Source of the DNA: Hypomesus transpacificus
Taxonomy: Eukaryota > Chordata > Actinopteri > Osmeriformes > Osmeridae
Assembly (NCBI RefSeq): GCF_021917145.1
Contig: NC_061071.1
Coordinates: 7,600,072-7,664,071, forward strand
Direction: 5' to 3'
Length of the DNA stretch: 64,000 bases
Shown here: one piece after another, positions 1 to 11,748 of the stretch
How the letters are laid out: every line of letters starts with the position of its first letter
Numbering within the stretch: position 1 is the stretch's first letter
Notes under the pieces: model-generated
The model's database searches: none
Seen by the model: the letters and a program-made list of their open reading frames with translations, nothing else
What the model was told of the DNA's origin: nothing
Made by a program: the position numbers and the translations under genes

Positions 1-188
1 AATACAGGGCAATGGGGGAGCTTCAGAAACAAGGGTTCTGCCTCTAAATGTCTAGAGTACGCCTTCTGAACTTGGCAATTTGGTTGCCTGGCAAGGGGGA
101 GACAATTCTGTGTGGGTGGGTATGTGCATGGAACAATACAATACGAGCAGTCAATGCCGCAAGGTCCTGCGTATGAGGGGGAACTTAC

Positions 189-255
189 AGTGTAAACCAT
201 CGGCAGACTGGGCAGAGTTTTGAGGGTTACGGTAAATGTTCAAGAGGGCAATGGT
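189..255 (-). other. u2af1: U2AF1 alternative exon 3 ('a' isoform)
   Basis: A 67-nt exon with acceptor TTTCAG before 255 and donor GTAAGT after 189. It encodes [20 protein letters not shown], which matches the U2AF35a isoform. It has the same length and phase as the exon at 1394-1460, so exactly one of the two can be used per transcript; including both (134 nt) would shift the frame. Confidence 0.93.
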
Positions 256-2897
256 CTGAAATACAAAACGCAAACGCATGTGATACAAGTCAAGCAGAAA
301 TGAGAGGGAGGTGGGGTGGGGGGGGGGGAGAAAAGGTAAGATTAGATTATGGGTAGGGACCCTCAAGTCATAGTCCTAAAACGAGGGGACACATTTGCGT
401 CAGCGACGGGTGTGCGTGTTAACAGTCTAGCCTCGTAGGCTGCGACCTGTCCTACAGCAGTCATCGCCTTCTTGAACTACAGAGCTCTGCTGTGAAGGAA
501 AAATGGCACTGGGCGATCGGCGATGGAGGAAGTCGCTGCAAGAGACCGGACACTGTGGAGGAAACTACAAGAAAATACTGCCACAGAGTCACAGGAAGCT
601 GCAATCACAAGGATCTCAGAGCCAGTCACTTTAGCACGTCAGAATCAGTGAGGTCTGAACTACATCCGTGACCACAAATCCAAATGGACGTCATTTGTGA
701 GGGTGGTCATCTTGAAAATAGGCCACGGCCATGTGGTTTGCATGACTGGTTCTGATATCCCTGTCAGGAAACAGAAGTGGAGATCAGCAGAGTGTAGCAG
801 AGGAGTGCCACAGCCATACCCACAGCGGTACCTACCTGGGTGAGAAGCAATGCGTCAGCTCTGCTAGAGAGAGCTCAACCCTAGCGACTGTTCACACTAA
901 AGGAAGCCATAAGGCTACACTGAGCACTACTTGTACCTACTGTCCGAACGAGGCCAGTCGTTTCCGTGAGGTCACATCGGACAAGTCTGGATTACAAGGT
1001 AGAAATGGATGTTTTCGAGTTTATGGGTGAGGCCTACCTTTAGAGGAAAGGGTGAGAGGTTGTATACAACTAAAACTGAATGGTGTCAGTCTTAGACTAA
1101 GGAAATATAATTAAACTGTAAGTTAGCCATGGGCATGTGATAAACTATTGTCAAAGATCTAAAGATTCAATTTTTTGTATTATTTTGTTTTCATGTAGGC
1201 TAGGCGTAATCTACTTTAAAATCTGAAAGTAAACTCGTTCCAGTGTGTGAAAGGTAAAAGTTGGCTTTCCTGCTAACAGTGCTGAGGCAATCCCTCACTG
1301 CTGAGCTGCAACATGACCTATATTTGGGGGATGGGATGGGGAAAGAAGGAGGGATTTCGGCACCTCTGAGGCTGACAAATCTGTTGGACTTACAGCGAGA
1401 GGCGTCGGCCGTCTGTGCACTGTTTTGGGGATTACGGTAGATGTTTTGAATCAAGATGGTCTGCAGAGGGAAGAATAAAAACATGATCAGATCAACTTCC
1501 TTTATGCGATTTAGCTCCCTGTGCATAGTTTGTCAATGAAGAGTTACTATTGCGAATGCCTAGAATTTTAAAATGGAATTTAAATGCCTTTTTTTAAATG
1601 TATTATTATTCTCGACGGCTTGTCAACTATCCGTGAGCTGTTTTTAGTTTGGAGAGATAAAGCTAACACCTTTGCAGCTGCCTTTAACAACCCTACTACT
1701 AAGTGTCTAAGATGTTGAACAGCACTGAGTGAACTAAGTAGCAAGTGTCTTCATTCCCAAAAGACCTCCCCCAGTAAAGGATGGGTGTTAAGTGTGTCCA
1801 TGTGTTCTGCAATCCAGTTAGAGACTTGGAGGAACATAATTGTTCTGGATACATGAGGTTTTGGTGCATTCTGTTAAATGCCAAAATGCTTGTAGATATG
1901 TTTCATAATCAAATGCTTCTGATGGTCACGATCTAACTCAAAGCAAAACATGAATCCTATTTTTTACTCAACAGAACGTGCAGTATCTCTGAAAAAGAAC
2001 AAAACACAGGGTTAACAAAAACTAGCTGCATGATCCCCAGCAAGAACTCTGAAATTCAAATAAAGTACTGATTCCTCCAGCAGAAGCTGTTACACAAAGA
2101 CAAATGAGGTTCATGCAATCCTGACATTGTAACGGCAAATCAAACGTGATTCCTGTCGAGTGTGGTCCAACAAAGCAACTTTTGTTTTTTACACATAGAC
2201 ACTCCCAACTGGCATCCCTTTCTAGCAAGTAAGATGGTTAACCAGGAATGACAGTTTGCAGAATGCATTAAAATAAGAACTGATACATACGATGATATAA
2301 TAAACCTTCCTATGCAAAACTGTGAGCCATACTACCTATATGAGTTGGGACTATCCTCATGCCATTTATGATAAGGGACTTACCTGGCTGAAAGTTGGTT
2401 TGTTGTGCAACCTAGAGCAGCGGTCTCCATGCCTGCACGCTCCAATTTTGAAATAAAATGAACAATTGACCCTAAAAGAAGAGATGTGCAGAAAAGAGAG
2501 TGTGCATTTGTGCGACTACCGACAATATAACTACTTATGTAAGGTAGCATAACAGGACAAATATTTGAGAAACTTGACGTAACTTAGCTTGCTCGCTAAC
2601 AGAGATATAAAAGGTTGGCGCAAATGCCACATTGTGTCGCTGGCTGGCAGCAGCATTGCAGTTGCTGGCTGTAACGCGTTAGCTGGCTACTGTACCACTA
2701 GAGGTAGCAATGACAGCTAATCAGCTGCCCAAAGAGCAAAAAAGACACGTCCATGGGACCCACAAATCAAAATCAATGATTAAGTGATCACAGTGAACCT
2801 AGATAGCTTATCGGTTTACATGGCTACTTGAAATAGATAATTATAAAACTTACTTGTCTTTTTCAGTACCGAAAATGGACGCCAGGTACTCCGCCAT
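189..2897 (-). CDS. u2af1: U2AF1 (U2 snRNP auxiliary factor 35 kDa), 5' coding exons, partial
   Basis: This is the small subunit of U2AF, which recognises the AG of 3' splice sites in the nucleus. Exon 1 is 2854-2897 (44 nt, starting [15 protein letters not shown]). Exon 2 is 2384-2471 (88 nt) and encodes the first CCCH zinc finger ([13 protein letters not shown]). Two alternative third exons of exactly 67 nt follow: 1394-1460 ([19 protein letters not shown], the 'b' form) and 189-255 ([19 protein letters not shown], the 'a' form). All have AG acceptors and GT donors and continue in phase from exon 2. The known vertebrate gene has the same pair of mutually exclusive exons. The RRM, second zinc finger and RS tail lie beyond the left edge. 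The start codon sits 678 bp from the start codon of the btla-like gene on the other strand. I am very sure of the identity. Confidence 0.95.
1394..1460 (-). other. u2af1: U2AF1 alternative exon 3 ('b' isoform)
   Basis: A 67-nt exon with acceptor CTGCAG and donor GTAAGT. It encodes [20 protein letters not shown], corresponding to the U2AF35b isoform, and differs from the 'a' exon mainly in the first five residues and the last few. It is the first of the two alternatives met by the transcript. Confidence 0.93.
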
Positions 2898-3574
2898 TTT
2901 TGGTTCGTCAAACTTATTGTGGTGAACGTCATCGGTGGAACACAGTTGCTGTGTGCCAGGAATGTGTTTTTCGTCAGAAGCACTTGAACTTCACATTTCT
3001 CACAGGGGCGCTGTTGTATCAGTTGCCATTAAGTATTGCATCATGGACAAAACAACAGTAAACCTTGTTATAACACGGCTGTTCTGAATTGGTGATTGCT
3101 GTGACAAATGGTAGCAACATATCATAAATAGGCAAGCAATGAGATTGTTAACTTGCCCAAAAAATAATATAGCCTATTTTAGACATTGCTGTATTTCTAC
3201 ATTCGTCCTTCATTCTTTAGATAAGACTGTAACATTTAAGTCTCGTTTTGATGCAAGAACTTATTGAGATTGAATATCTGATAGACCACAAGAGGTATGA
3301 TGCTTTTTGATTGTCAGGCAAGGGGAAAGTTGAGCCTGGGGAGAGAGGAAGTGAACTGAAGGTATGGAACCACACATGAGGTGTGTCACTTGGGGATGTA
3401 GTGACACACAAAAGTAGAACTAAGATTCACATAGTACAGTTTTTCTGGTGTGAACGCAAAGATTTTAAGGAAGATGTCATTCATGGTTTTGCTGAGGCTG
3501 TCTCCTTAACACACCTGGACTCTTATTAGGCAACCATCTGTTAATGGAACCAGACCTGCGGACTCGAAGATATC
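2898..3574. promoter_or_regulatory. Head-to-head promoter region of u2af1 and the btla-like gene
   Basis: This 677-bp stretch separates the u2af1 start codon (minus strand, 2897) from the btla-like start codon (plus strand, 3575). It must hold the u2af1 5' UTR and promoter, and probably those of the btla-like gene unless that gene has a further upstream exon. I see no clear TATA box. Sharing of elements between the two genes is inference only. Confidence 0.5.
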
Positions 3575-6245
3575 ATGAGGCCCAACAAGCTTTGGACCAA
3601 ACCCCCTGTGTTAATCCTCCTGGCTGTGCATCTGTTCCCCTGGACCATCTACAGTGAGTTAACCAACACTCTCTCTCTCTACACACACTCACATACACAC
3701 GTTGTATACTGTAAGTAGGCCTATGTCTGTACACAACTTTCACTAGGCATTGCAATAGTTGTACTCCACACTGACGATGGCTCAGGCCAAAACGCGTCTG
3801 AGAATAAACTGGTCAAAATAAGCAATGAGACAAGCATGAAAGTGTTTTTTTCTACTTTAATTTAATAGTTGTACTCCAGCCAATTGTGTCACCTTCATAT
3901 AGTCTAAAAACGAAATGTTGTCATCAGAAGGAATCATATTTTGAGATTGTAGATTAGATGTCAGAACAGGTCAATAAACTACCTGTAAAAATTAAAAGAT
4001 TTTCCAAATTATATTGACGTCCTGTCAATATAATTTTCCTTCTTACAGAATTTCTCTAAATAATTACACCTTTTTATCCAACTGCAAAGCACAGTGAGTG
4101 TTTATTTTGATTCGTTGAAAGTTTTGTTTTGTATCAATAATGCCATTCATTATGACAGTTTCTCGACATATGGCACTTTGAACTAATAAAGGTCTCTAAT
4201 ACAGCCATGTGGTTTTCCTGTGTGGTTCGAGGTAGCCCATGTGTTGCCAAGCAACCCAAGATCATTGGATAGATACAGCTTTATTCACACCATGCATGTC
4301 TTTGGGATGCCAATCCCTTAGTGATCAGATCACGTGTAGTGCTGCATAGTGCGATGATCACATGATGTTTGCCGTTAGACCAGATTGCTCATAGTACAGG
4401 TGAAGATGAATAATTCTTTGTTTCCTACAGAGCTATTTTATCTGTCTCATGCAAATTTCGCTCCCACACATAAGGAAGAAAAACGACCTAATCAGATTTT
4501 AATGCATGTTTTTTGCATGGATGCTTTTACTGAGGGGAAAATATAACTTGTTCCTCTTTCTGTCAAAATCACCTCATTCCAAGTCCTTAGTTTCACTCTT
4601 AGTCTTATACCACTGTACATTCGACAAGTTCATATTTTATTGTGTATCATTTATTATTCTCCTAATGAGAAGGTTCAATGTCATCATTTCTGTTGATGGT
4701 GTATTAGACTACCTGACTAACAGTTTAGCCATACATTCTTAATCCATTTTATTTGAAGTAAAATAACAAAATCACTTGCTTGGTCAACAAACCTTATCCT
4801 TATCCTGTTCATTGTTTTCATTTTATTCTCTGTAGCACAAGAAGCTGACTGTTTACCACATGTTAGAGTACATCGGAATACAGTTATGAACGCTTCATCT
4901 GGAGAGGATCTGAGGATGGAGTGTCCCGTTCACTTCTGCAGCGACGCACAACCAGTGATCTCATGGTGTAAACTGGATGATTCAAATAACTGCAGTCCTT
5001 TCAATCGATCTGCTCGGACTGAAACCCACTGGCAGAATTTGACATACAACACAGGGATCTCATTTCTGAATATGAAAGATGTATCTACAAACGATACAGG
5101 TCAATACAGGTGTCAATATAGATCCGACATGAGTCATAGCATCAAGATCAGAGTCTCAGGTAGGCAGAGTGTTCATCTGGTTCCAACAGCATACATCTAA
5201 TCTAATCAGCACCACACCTCCCTGTAACTGGGTACAAATTGATGTATTTCAGAGAGAACAGACATCTCCACAGTTGGGTATGAGAAGAATGAAACAAGTA
5301 AGCCAAAGAAATGTGTGCTTGCTTATCGTCACTGTGGCGGAAAGACAGATCTATGCATATACAGGGAGAGAGTGTATATCCATGAACCACAGTAATTCTA
5401 CAATATTTCCATATATTTTTCAGACAATTATTGTCTGAAAAAGCTTATGAAACATGTACATTCAACTCAAAGCTGTTAACCAACATGCATGTGAAGGCAA
5501 ACATTCTTTTATTTTTTATTTTTACAGCCAGCTTTGAACATCCAAATCCTGAATTAGAGTGGCTTTTGCCTTACATCTACCCTGCGGTAGGGATTTTAGG
5601 GCTTGTTGTCGTGGTGATAACTACATCCATCTTATTGATGCAAAGAAATCGGGGTAAAATTCTTATCATCGTTTTGTTTTCATATTGAGGATGAATAGGA
5701 TTGCTCAGAAAAATACATTTTGACATTTAGTTTCAGTATATTTGCATTGTGTTAAATAATTACCTATGTTCCAGGTCGACCAAAGAACACTGATCCAACA
5801 GAAAATAAAGTAAGAAGGCCAGCCTTTTGTGTACAAGAGTGGTCTTAGGCCACAATTTGCATCTTTGTACAATATTTTTTAAGTGATGTTAATCTTGTTG
5901 CAGTACATGGCTATACCAATGACACAACAAGCATTGCCCCACGCTAACATCAGCCCCCAGCCCTACCCCAGAGCAAGCCCCCGTCAGTCCGTACCCACCA
6001 TCTATGACAACGCACCCTCCAGGAGACCCTCCAGCGCCCATGCACCTCCCACCCGGCCCGCGGCCAATCACAAGGCCGCGCCAGAGGACAGAGACCAAGG
6101 CAACAGGAAGGCCGGCGAAAGGGAGAGAGATGAAGAGAGTCTTCTGTACGCTGCACTCGACCACCAGGCTCTTCCTGGGGCCACAGGCCGGCCCCAGAGG
6201 CCCCAGGAGGAGTGCTCTGAGTACGCAGCCATCCGCGTACACTGA
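3575..6245 (+). CDS. btla: BTLA-like inhibitory Ig receptor (B- and T-lymphocyte attenuator), complete, 301 aa
   Basis: Exons are 3575-3653, 4836-5159, 5528-5653, 5775-5809 and 5904-6245, giving 906 nt and 301 residues (human BTLA is 289). Residues 1-26 form a signal peptide (LILLAVHLFPW core). Exon 2 is one Ig domain with the BTLA cysteine pattern: an N-terminal C32, then ECPVHFC (56, 61), SWCKL (71), C79 and DTGQYRC (119). It has four N-glycosylation sequons. Exon 3 carries the membrane span (about 150-174). The tail has YDNAP (Tyr222, a Grb2-type YxN motif), LLYAAL (Tyr270, a canonical ITIM) and SEYAAI (Tyr295), in the same order as human BTLA's IVYASL and TEYASI. The tail therefore probably recruits SHP phosphatases to damp lymphocyte receptor signals at the plasma membrane. 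Proximity to CD200-type genes mirrors human 3q13.2. Confidence 0.9.
3769..3863. mobile_element. Short retroposon-like insertion with 15-bp target-site duplication
   Basis: A 95-bp segment in intron 1 of the btla-like gene is flanked by perfect direct repeats AATAGTTGTACTCCA at 3754-3768 and 3864-3878. The insert contains GCTCAGGCCAAAACGCGTCT and ends in a T-rich stretch. The duplication length fits target-primed retroposition. I cannot name the family from memory. Confidence 0.6.
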
Positions 6246-9200
6246 ACACCTGGCCAACACAACAACATGCTGAGCCACTCACTTAACTCCCTCCGATGCA
6301 CAGGACTTTCTTTACTTTATGTTGCACAGTTTGCGGTAGATGTCTTTGTACATTTAGGGTTGCTTTGAGATTTTTTGGTTCATACGTGTAACGTATGATG
6401 TCGGGTGGTTGATGACATTCCCAGTTCCAACAAACAGGAATATCAGCTAAATCTGTAAAACTGTGACAGACTTGTTTCTGTAAATCCTCCTGTTGCACCT
6501 CAGAAGTGAGAGCTGTCTGACTAATCAAAAGCCCCCATGGTTTTACTGAGGTGTTGGAGTTTTAAGAAGACATTTGTTTTTTCGCTGCTTTGTTGGTTAT
6601 GCTGGGATGTGATCCTGCCTTGCACAAACCCACATGTGCACTTACAGCCACATATCCTGTTTGAAACTTTGAGAGTCTCAACGACGTTTCACACATGTTT
6701 ATGTGAACGAAAGTGAACGTACAATATGTACAAGATAAATATGATAATGTTAATTTATGTATATGAATGTAATTTATGTATGTGAATGTACTGATCTCAA
6801 ACCAATGCACAAACACCTGGACTGCAAACCGTAAGCCAAAGGTGCTCTAGATTACTTACTTCTACAGTTACGTTACGGTAATTTACAGCAAAGGAGGCTA
6901 ACCACATATCTACCGGACTTGCCTGGGTGTTACATTAGCGTTATGAGTGATTTCATAACGTTAATTTCAGCTGCGGCAGACTTAGGGGCCCAACATTGAT
7001 GTCAAAGTGGTCTATGAAAGTACACATGAAAGTCTAATGTTGTTTTCCGTTGGTGTGATCATTCTAGGGATATTTTAAGGCTTATGTTTGCATGTGTTAC
7101 TGCCTTACTTGAACAATGACAAAACAAACTACTATTAAGTTAACTGATGAGATAATGGCAATGAAACTCATCGCAATCAATGTATGTAAATATCAAAGTG
7201 TCTGATTACAAATGTGACATACAAGTAAATTGAGTGCAGACAAGCGTGTGCTGGCCATCTCACTTCTCCAGAAACTGCTTTCAGGAAATGAGAATTTTCA
7301 GTACTCTACAGTAATGTTTGCCCTTAACTTTAAGGGACATTTTAAAACCATACATTTGAAATAGCTTTAAATGAAACTATGCAGTGAATTTCTTTTGTTA
7401 CCCGTGATTCGTACATCTTTCGTACGTCTCTCAAAAGCTACTATTAGTTTCATGGCGGTTCAGTGGTGGTCTATGCTCTAAAATACCGGAAGTAGGGTTA
7501 GAGATAAACCATTAAGAATGTAAATCAAAACCCTTGTGTGTTCAGTGTCTAAGTGGATATTTTGGCAGGCATGAAATGCGAGGTAAGACACGTCTCACAT
7601 GGTGGACAAGATGGGTTGTACTCTGTGGTTATGAAAGTGTGAAAGTGTGCCTCCCACTCTCGCCCACACACACTGTCACACTTATTGCATAAGCTTGGAA
7701 GTGCACTCACGTAACTTTGTACAATGATGTGTATGACATCAGAGAACGGGAACATTTTCTGAAAAACTAAATGCATTTGCGAAGGAACTGTGAAAAAACC
7801 CCACACATTTGATTAGCATTTTTCAATGCTATGTACGGGGACTAACAAAAAACAAACGTTTTCATACAACAGTGTTCAGTTTTCTTACTAAAGTGTTGGT
7901 TTTCTTAACACTTTTGACTTTTTTGCCAGATTTGCCCAATGGCTATTTATAAAAACATGGTGTCAGTGTTGGTGTCACTTAAAGCTTACAGTATTAAAGC
8001 ACACCTCGTAGCGTATTGCTTTAGTGGTTTGGAGCAAAGGGTAGAACATGCACTTAGTGAGGTGCAGAGCCATCTAGAGGAGAAAAATACACGCAAATGA
8101 TGTCACAAAGAAAATCAAACATAAATAGGTCCAAACTTCTAAAATGAATATCATGTTGGTAGCAAGTGTTGGAGTCTGGCAGATAAACCCTCCTCTGAGA
8201 ACAATACATGATTTGCTTTTATAATAACCATAAAAGTGGTCAAACACCATAAAAATGAGTATTTGCTTTCCTGTCATTGTTATAATGCCAAATTCGTACG
8301 TTTTCTCATTGATAGTGGCGTACTAAAAGAAGTGACAAACAGTAGGAGAAGAGAACCTGTACTGTTAAAAGGCCACTATTTTGACGGGAGTAGCAATAAC
8401 TGAGCTATTAACACTGAAGATGACTGTAATACATTCTGAGTAGTAAAATGTGAATAACGAGTCAAGCAGTGACAATACCAAGACAAACATTCCGTGGTAC
8501 ATAGCCTCTTGTATTATTATAACTCAACCTGAGGCAGAAAAGGCTGGTTCACAGTTGCACGTGTGATCATACCACATGTCTGGTTTGGAAGCCATTCATC
8601 ACAGTACCCCTTTTCCATATCTAACAAATACCTGAAATGTATGTGTCAGACAAGGAGAGTGTTTACTTTGAGCTATTTTGGAACTTGGAAAGTTAACACA
8701 CAGAATGGATGGTAGTCATAGACCATTTTAGACTAGTTGTCAACAAGCCAGTAGCCTGGCAGTCACCACTAGCAGTTGAATCACACAAGGCAGAGGTGGG
8801 AGATGGCTGAGACGAGTTTCAGTGGAGAGATCTGCTAAGTTTACCTCCCACTTTTGGGGTGTTAATGTGATTCAAATCACATTAAAAAGGGGGAAAAACT
8901 CAAAGAAGCAGACACAAAATCACGTTCATTTCCACGGCGCAGTGCTGAAAAATGTCATGTAGACAAGCACACACACACACATGCTCATTAGTGTTGTGGC
9001 TTTAAATTGTAACTATTCCGAATTTTCATAAAGAAGATAGCTGGAACCTAGTTAATGAGGAAGTCGTGCCAAAAGTTAGTTGTCTGCAGGACTGGAGGGA
9101 AAGAAAAATGTAGACCGTAATGAAGCCAAACCAAAGACAGTACAGAACCAAAAAACACGTGCTCATAAATCAGCAACATTTATCACAGCTTGTCACAAGT

Positions 9201-9867
9201 TTGGTTACCTCAAACAGCAAATAAAAACATCAGTGTAGTCAAAAGAATAACATAATGTGTATTTTATTTCACACTGTCACTGTTATACTATTTAAATAAA
9301 TAGTAAAAAGTAATGTGTAGTTTACTTTACACAGTCAGTCAGGTACGTTAGTGGCACAATATCCTCTTCCATCCTTTTTATACTACACACTGATGGCATT
9401 AGAGTTCATTGGAAACAATTTCATAAGATATCTTTAGGTTCAAACAAGTAAAATGAAAGCAGAAATGAAGGCAAACACTGATGTCTGCAACATTCAGTAT
9501 ATACTTCAATCTCTCAACTGTTACAACATACACAGACGCACATTCACCCATCAATTTGTCCAATGCACACCATTAAATCTGCATTCAATAAAATAAACAT
9601 AACTCTTTGTCACTAAGCAGCCATTACAAAGAATGTGCTTCATAGACAATGCTGCGAAATGATGCTTCAAATAAGCTTTTATGGGATTAAGAACCTCAAA
9701 CTACCTTTCGGAGAAAAGGATTTAACGTTGTATTTCCACATTGCTAAATTGTGCTTTCTAAAGGGGGTTTGGTGACGGTGGTGTTGGTGGGGAACAAACT
9801 GGAATGCTGTCTGTCTTTCTGCTGCACGTTTCATTTAAACAGACTTGGAGCTCATGGTGGTGAGCAG
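6246..9867. other. btla-like 3' UTR and intergenic sequence
   Basis: The first few hundred bases are presumably btla-like 3' UTR. The remainder is AT-rich sequence with no open frame that resembles a protein, no obvious RNA gene and no long repeat. The segment nearest 9867 may be the 3' UTR of the neighbouring CD200-like gene on the minus strand, because a minus-strand AATAAA occurs at 9263-9268. Confidence 0.4.
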
Positions 9868-9943
9868 CTAGGTCAGGCTGGGACTGGGGGGCGCTGGACG
9901 CTCATCAGGGACAGAACCCCTTGGTTCCAGGTCAAGGCTCAAT
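9868..9943 (-). CDS. Candidate last coding exon of the V-V-C CD200-like gene
   Basis: Reading the minus strand, an unusually long pyrimidine tract (about 10,040 down to 9947) runs into TTCAG. It is followed by a 75-nt open stretch ending in TAG (9868-9870) that encodes LSLDLEPRG...PPSPSLT. The open frame needs an upstream exon ending in phase 2, whereas the last confident exon (14277-14378) ends in phase 1. At least one intermediate exon of length 3n+1 would therefore be required, and I did not find a convincing one. A minus-strand AATAAA lies about 600 nt downstream. This is a suggestion, not an established exon. Confidence 0.25.
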
Positions 9944-11481
9944 CTGAAGGGAGGGAGTGGAGAGCAGAGAGATGGAGTGAGAGAGAGGGAAAAAGAGAGA
10001 AAGGGAACAAGAAACAATGGAAAAAAAGGAAAAGGAGGATAGAAATGGAGGGAAAGCAAGAGAAAGAGAGGGGAACACATATCAGAGTAAAGAAACTGTT
10101 ACTAAAGAAAAGAATGATGCCTAAGGCTGGATGAAGTTGCCACACATCCTTGAAAGGCCCATCATCCCAGCTAAACCCCGGCCTTACTCAACCACCTAAT
10201 CTCCTTTCCCCGTGCCACACCCACTGCAAGTATAGTCAGTGGCACCCTTTTCCTGATGTGACTACAAGGGGAATTCTATCACGTTTGAATCACATATCAA
10301 CAAATCAAAACCATTTCTGTTGGTTGACAAAAGGCCCTGTAGCCACATTGGTTTACCTCAGGGCGGATGTGAGTGGAGCTGGTCTTATTATTCTTCCTGT
10401 CCATGATTCGGTTCTTTGGTAAAATAATGTTTCAAGCCAACAATATCATAACTTTTTTGGAAAAAGGTGGTGGCTACAACTGTTTAAACAAGTATACCCA
10501 CACTCACTCACTCACACGCACATACACACACACCAGAATAGTTTGGAGTATGGGAATTTAGGGATACGTTTGAAAGAATAACATTTAAATGGGCACAGAT
10601 GCTCTGTATCATCACTAGCCTTGAGAGTGTGCTGTAACACAGAGCACATCCCCTGACCACCACCAGGGGGCTCTTAAAAGACCGAAGTTCCTTTAGCTAC
10701 ATTGTTTCCAGTGTGGACATGACATGGTGAATGGGGAAGATATGGGCTTTAAGTTTTTACTTTAGCTACCTCTCATCTGTCTTCCCTACCTCTCATCTCT
10801 CTTCCCTACTGTAGTGGAAATGTTGGTCATATGCATAGATGTATGTGTATGAAATCTATAATATTCTATGTTCATTGGTGAGAGACAGGAAGGGAAGATA
10901 ATTAAGTTGAGTTCAAAGGGATGTGAGGTGCTGATGGCTCTGTGGGCAGCTTGCCTTGGGGGATGGGTGAGGCATCTTATATGGCCTTCTGTCCTCTGGT
11001 TACTGTAAGGGGTCAATGAGACAGTTGCTCTGAACTTTGGCTAGAAGGATTGTGTCCTGTTTCATTGTTTGTGTTAATTAAAAGTATTGTTTGAAGATGG
11101 TCACACAAAGGACAGTTAACCATTTGACTGGTCAACTCCTGTGGCTTTATTATCTACTGCCCTGGAGAGAGATGCCACATCAAAGAACTTTGGGATACAC
11201 TGGAGATGTATTGTTTCAAACTGTCACTAAGTTGAGTTAGCCAATTACAGAGTTTGCTACATTGATTGATTGACCTTATAGAATGCCATTTGATCTTAAG
11301 TTTATATTAGGCAGTGCATGTGTGATGGTTCGCCATCACTCTTGCGAACGATCTGTGTGGATGGCACCTTTTTCGTTGAGACTGATCAGCAAAGCTTTGT
11401 TTAATCATATGTAATTGTATAGTATTGTATATAATTGACTATTCAGATCTACACAGTGCCACTCGAATGCTTCCATAGCAC

Positions 11482-11565
11482 TACCTCTCATCTCTCTTCC
11501 CTACCTCTCACCTTCTTCCCAACCTCTCATCTCTCTTCCCAACCTCTCATCTCTCTTCCCTACCT
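11482..11565. repeat. Minisatellite, ~20-22 bp unit
   Basis: Tandem imperfect copies of CTACCTCTCATCTCTCTTCC. Two further units lie at 10,769-10,808, about 700 bp away, so the array seems to have been split or locally duplicated. The fish interspersed repeat at 11,566 is inserted directly at its end, and one more partial unit follows that element. Confidence 0.7.
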
Positions 11566-11748
11566 ACATTTACATTTTAGTCATTTCGCAGACGCGATTA
11601 TCCAGAGCGACTTACAGTTAGTACAGGGACATTCCCCCCGAGGCAAGTAGGGTGAAGTGTCTTGCTCATCATGTCACGCGGCGGGGAATCGATCCGGTAA
11701 CCTTCTGATTACTAGCCCGACTACCTCACCGCTCAGCCATCTGACTCC
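11566..11748 (+). repeat. Teleost interspersed repeat (tRNA-like/SINE-type), near full length
   Basis: It starts ACATTTACATTTTAGTCATT, carries the core GCAGACGCGATTATCCAGAG and the segment GGAATCGATCCGGTAACCTT, and ends GCTCAGCCATCTGACTCC. The same element recurs at 44,357-44,563 and as fragments at 14,714-14,780 and 31,034-31,079. Its abundance in fish genomes is general knowledge; the exact family name is not asserted. Confidence 0.75.

Noticed and set aside
5889-6278. Minus-strand open frames of 110-129 codons
   Set aside because: Shadows of the GC-rich btla tail exon; no splice or domain support.
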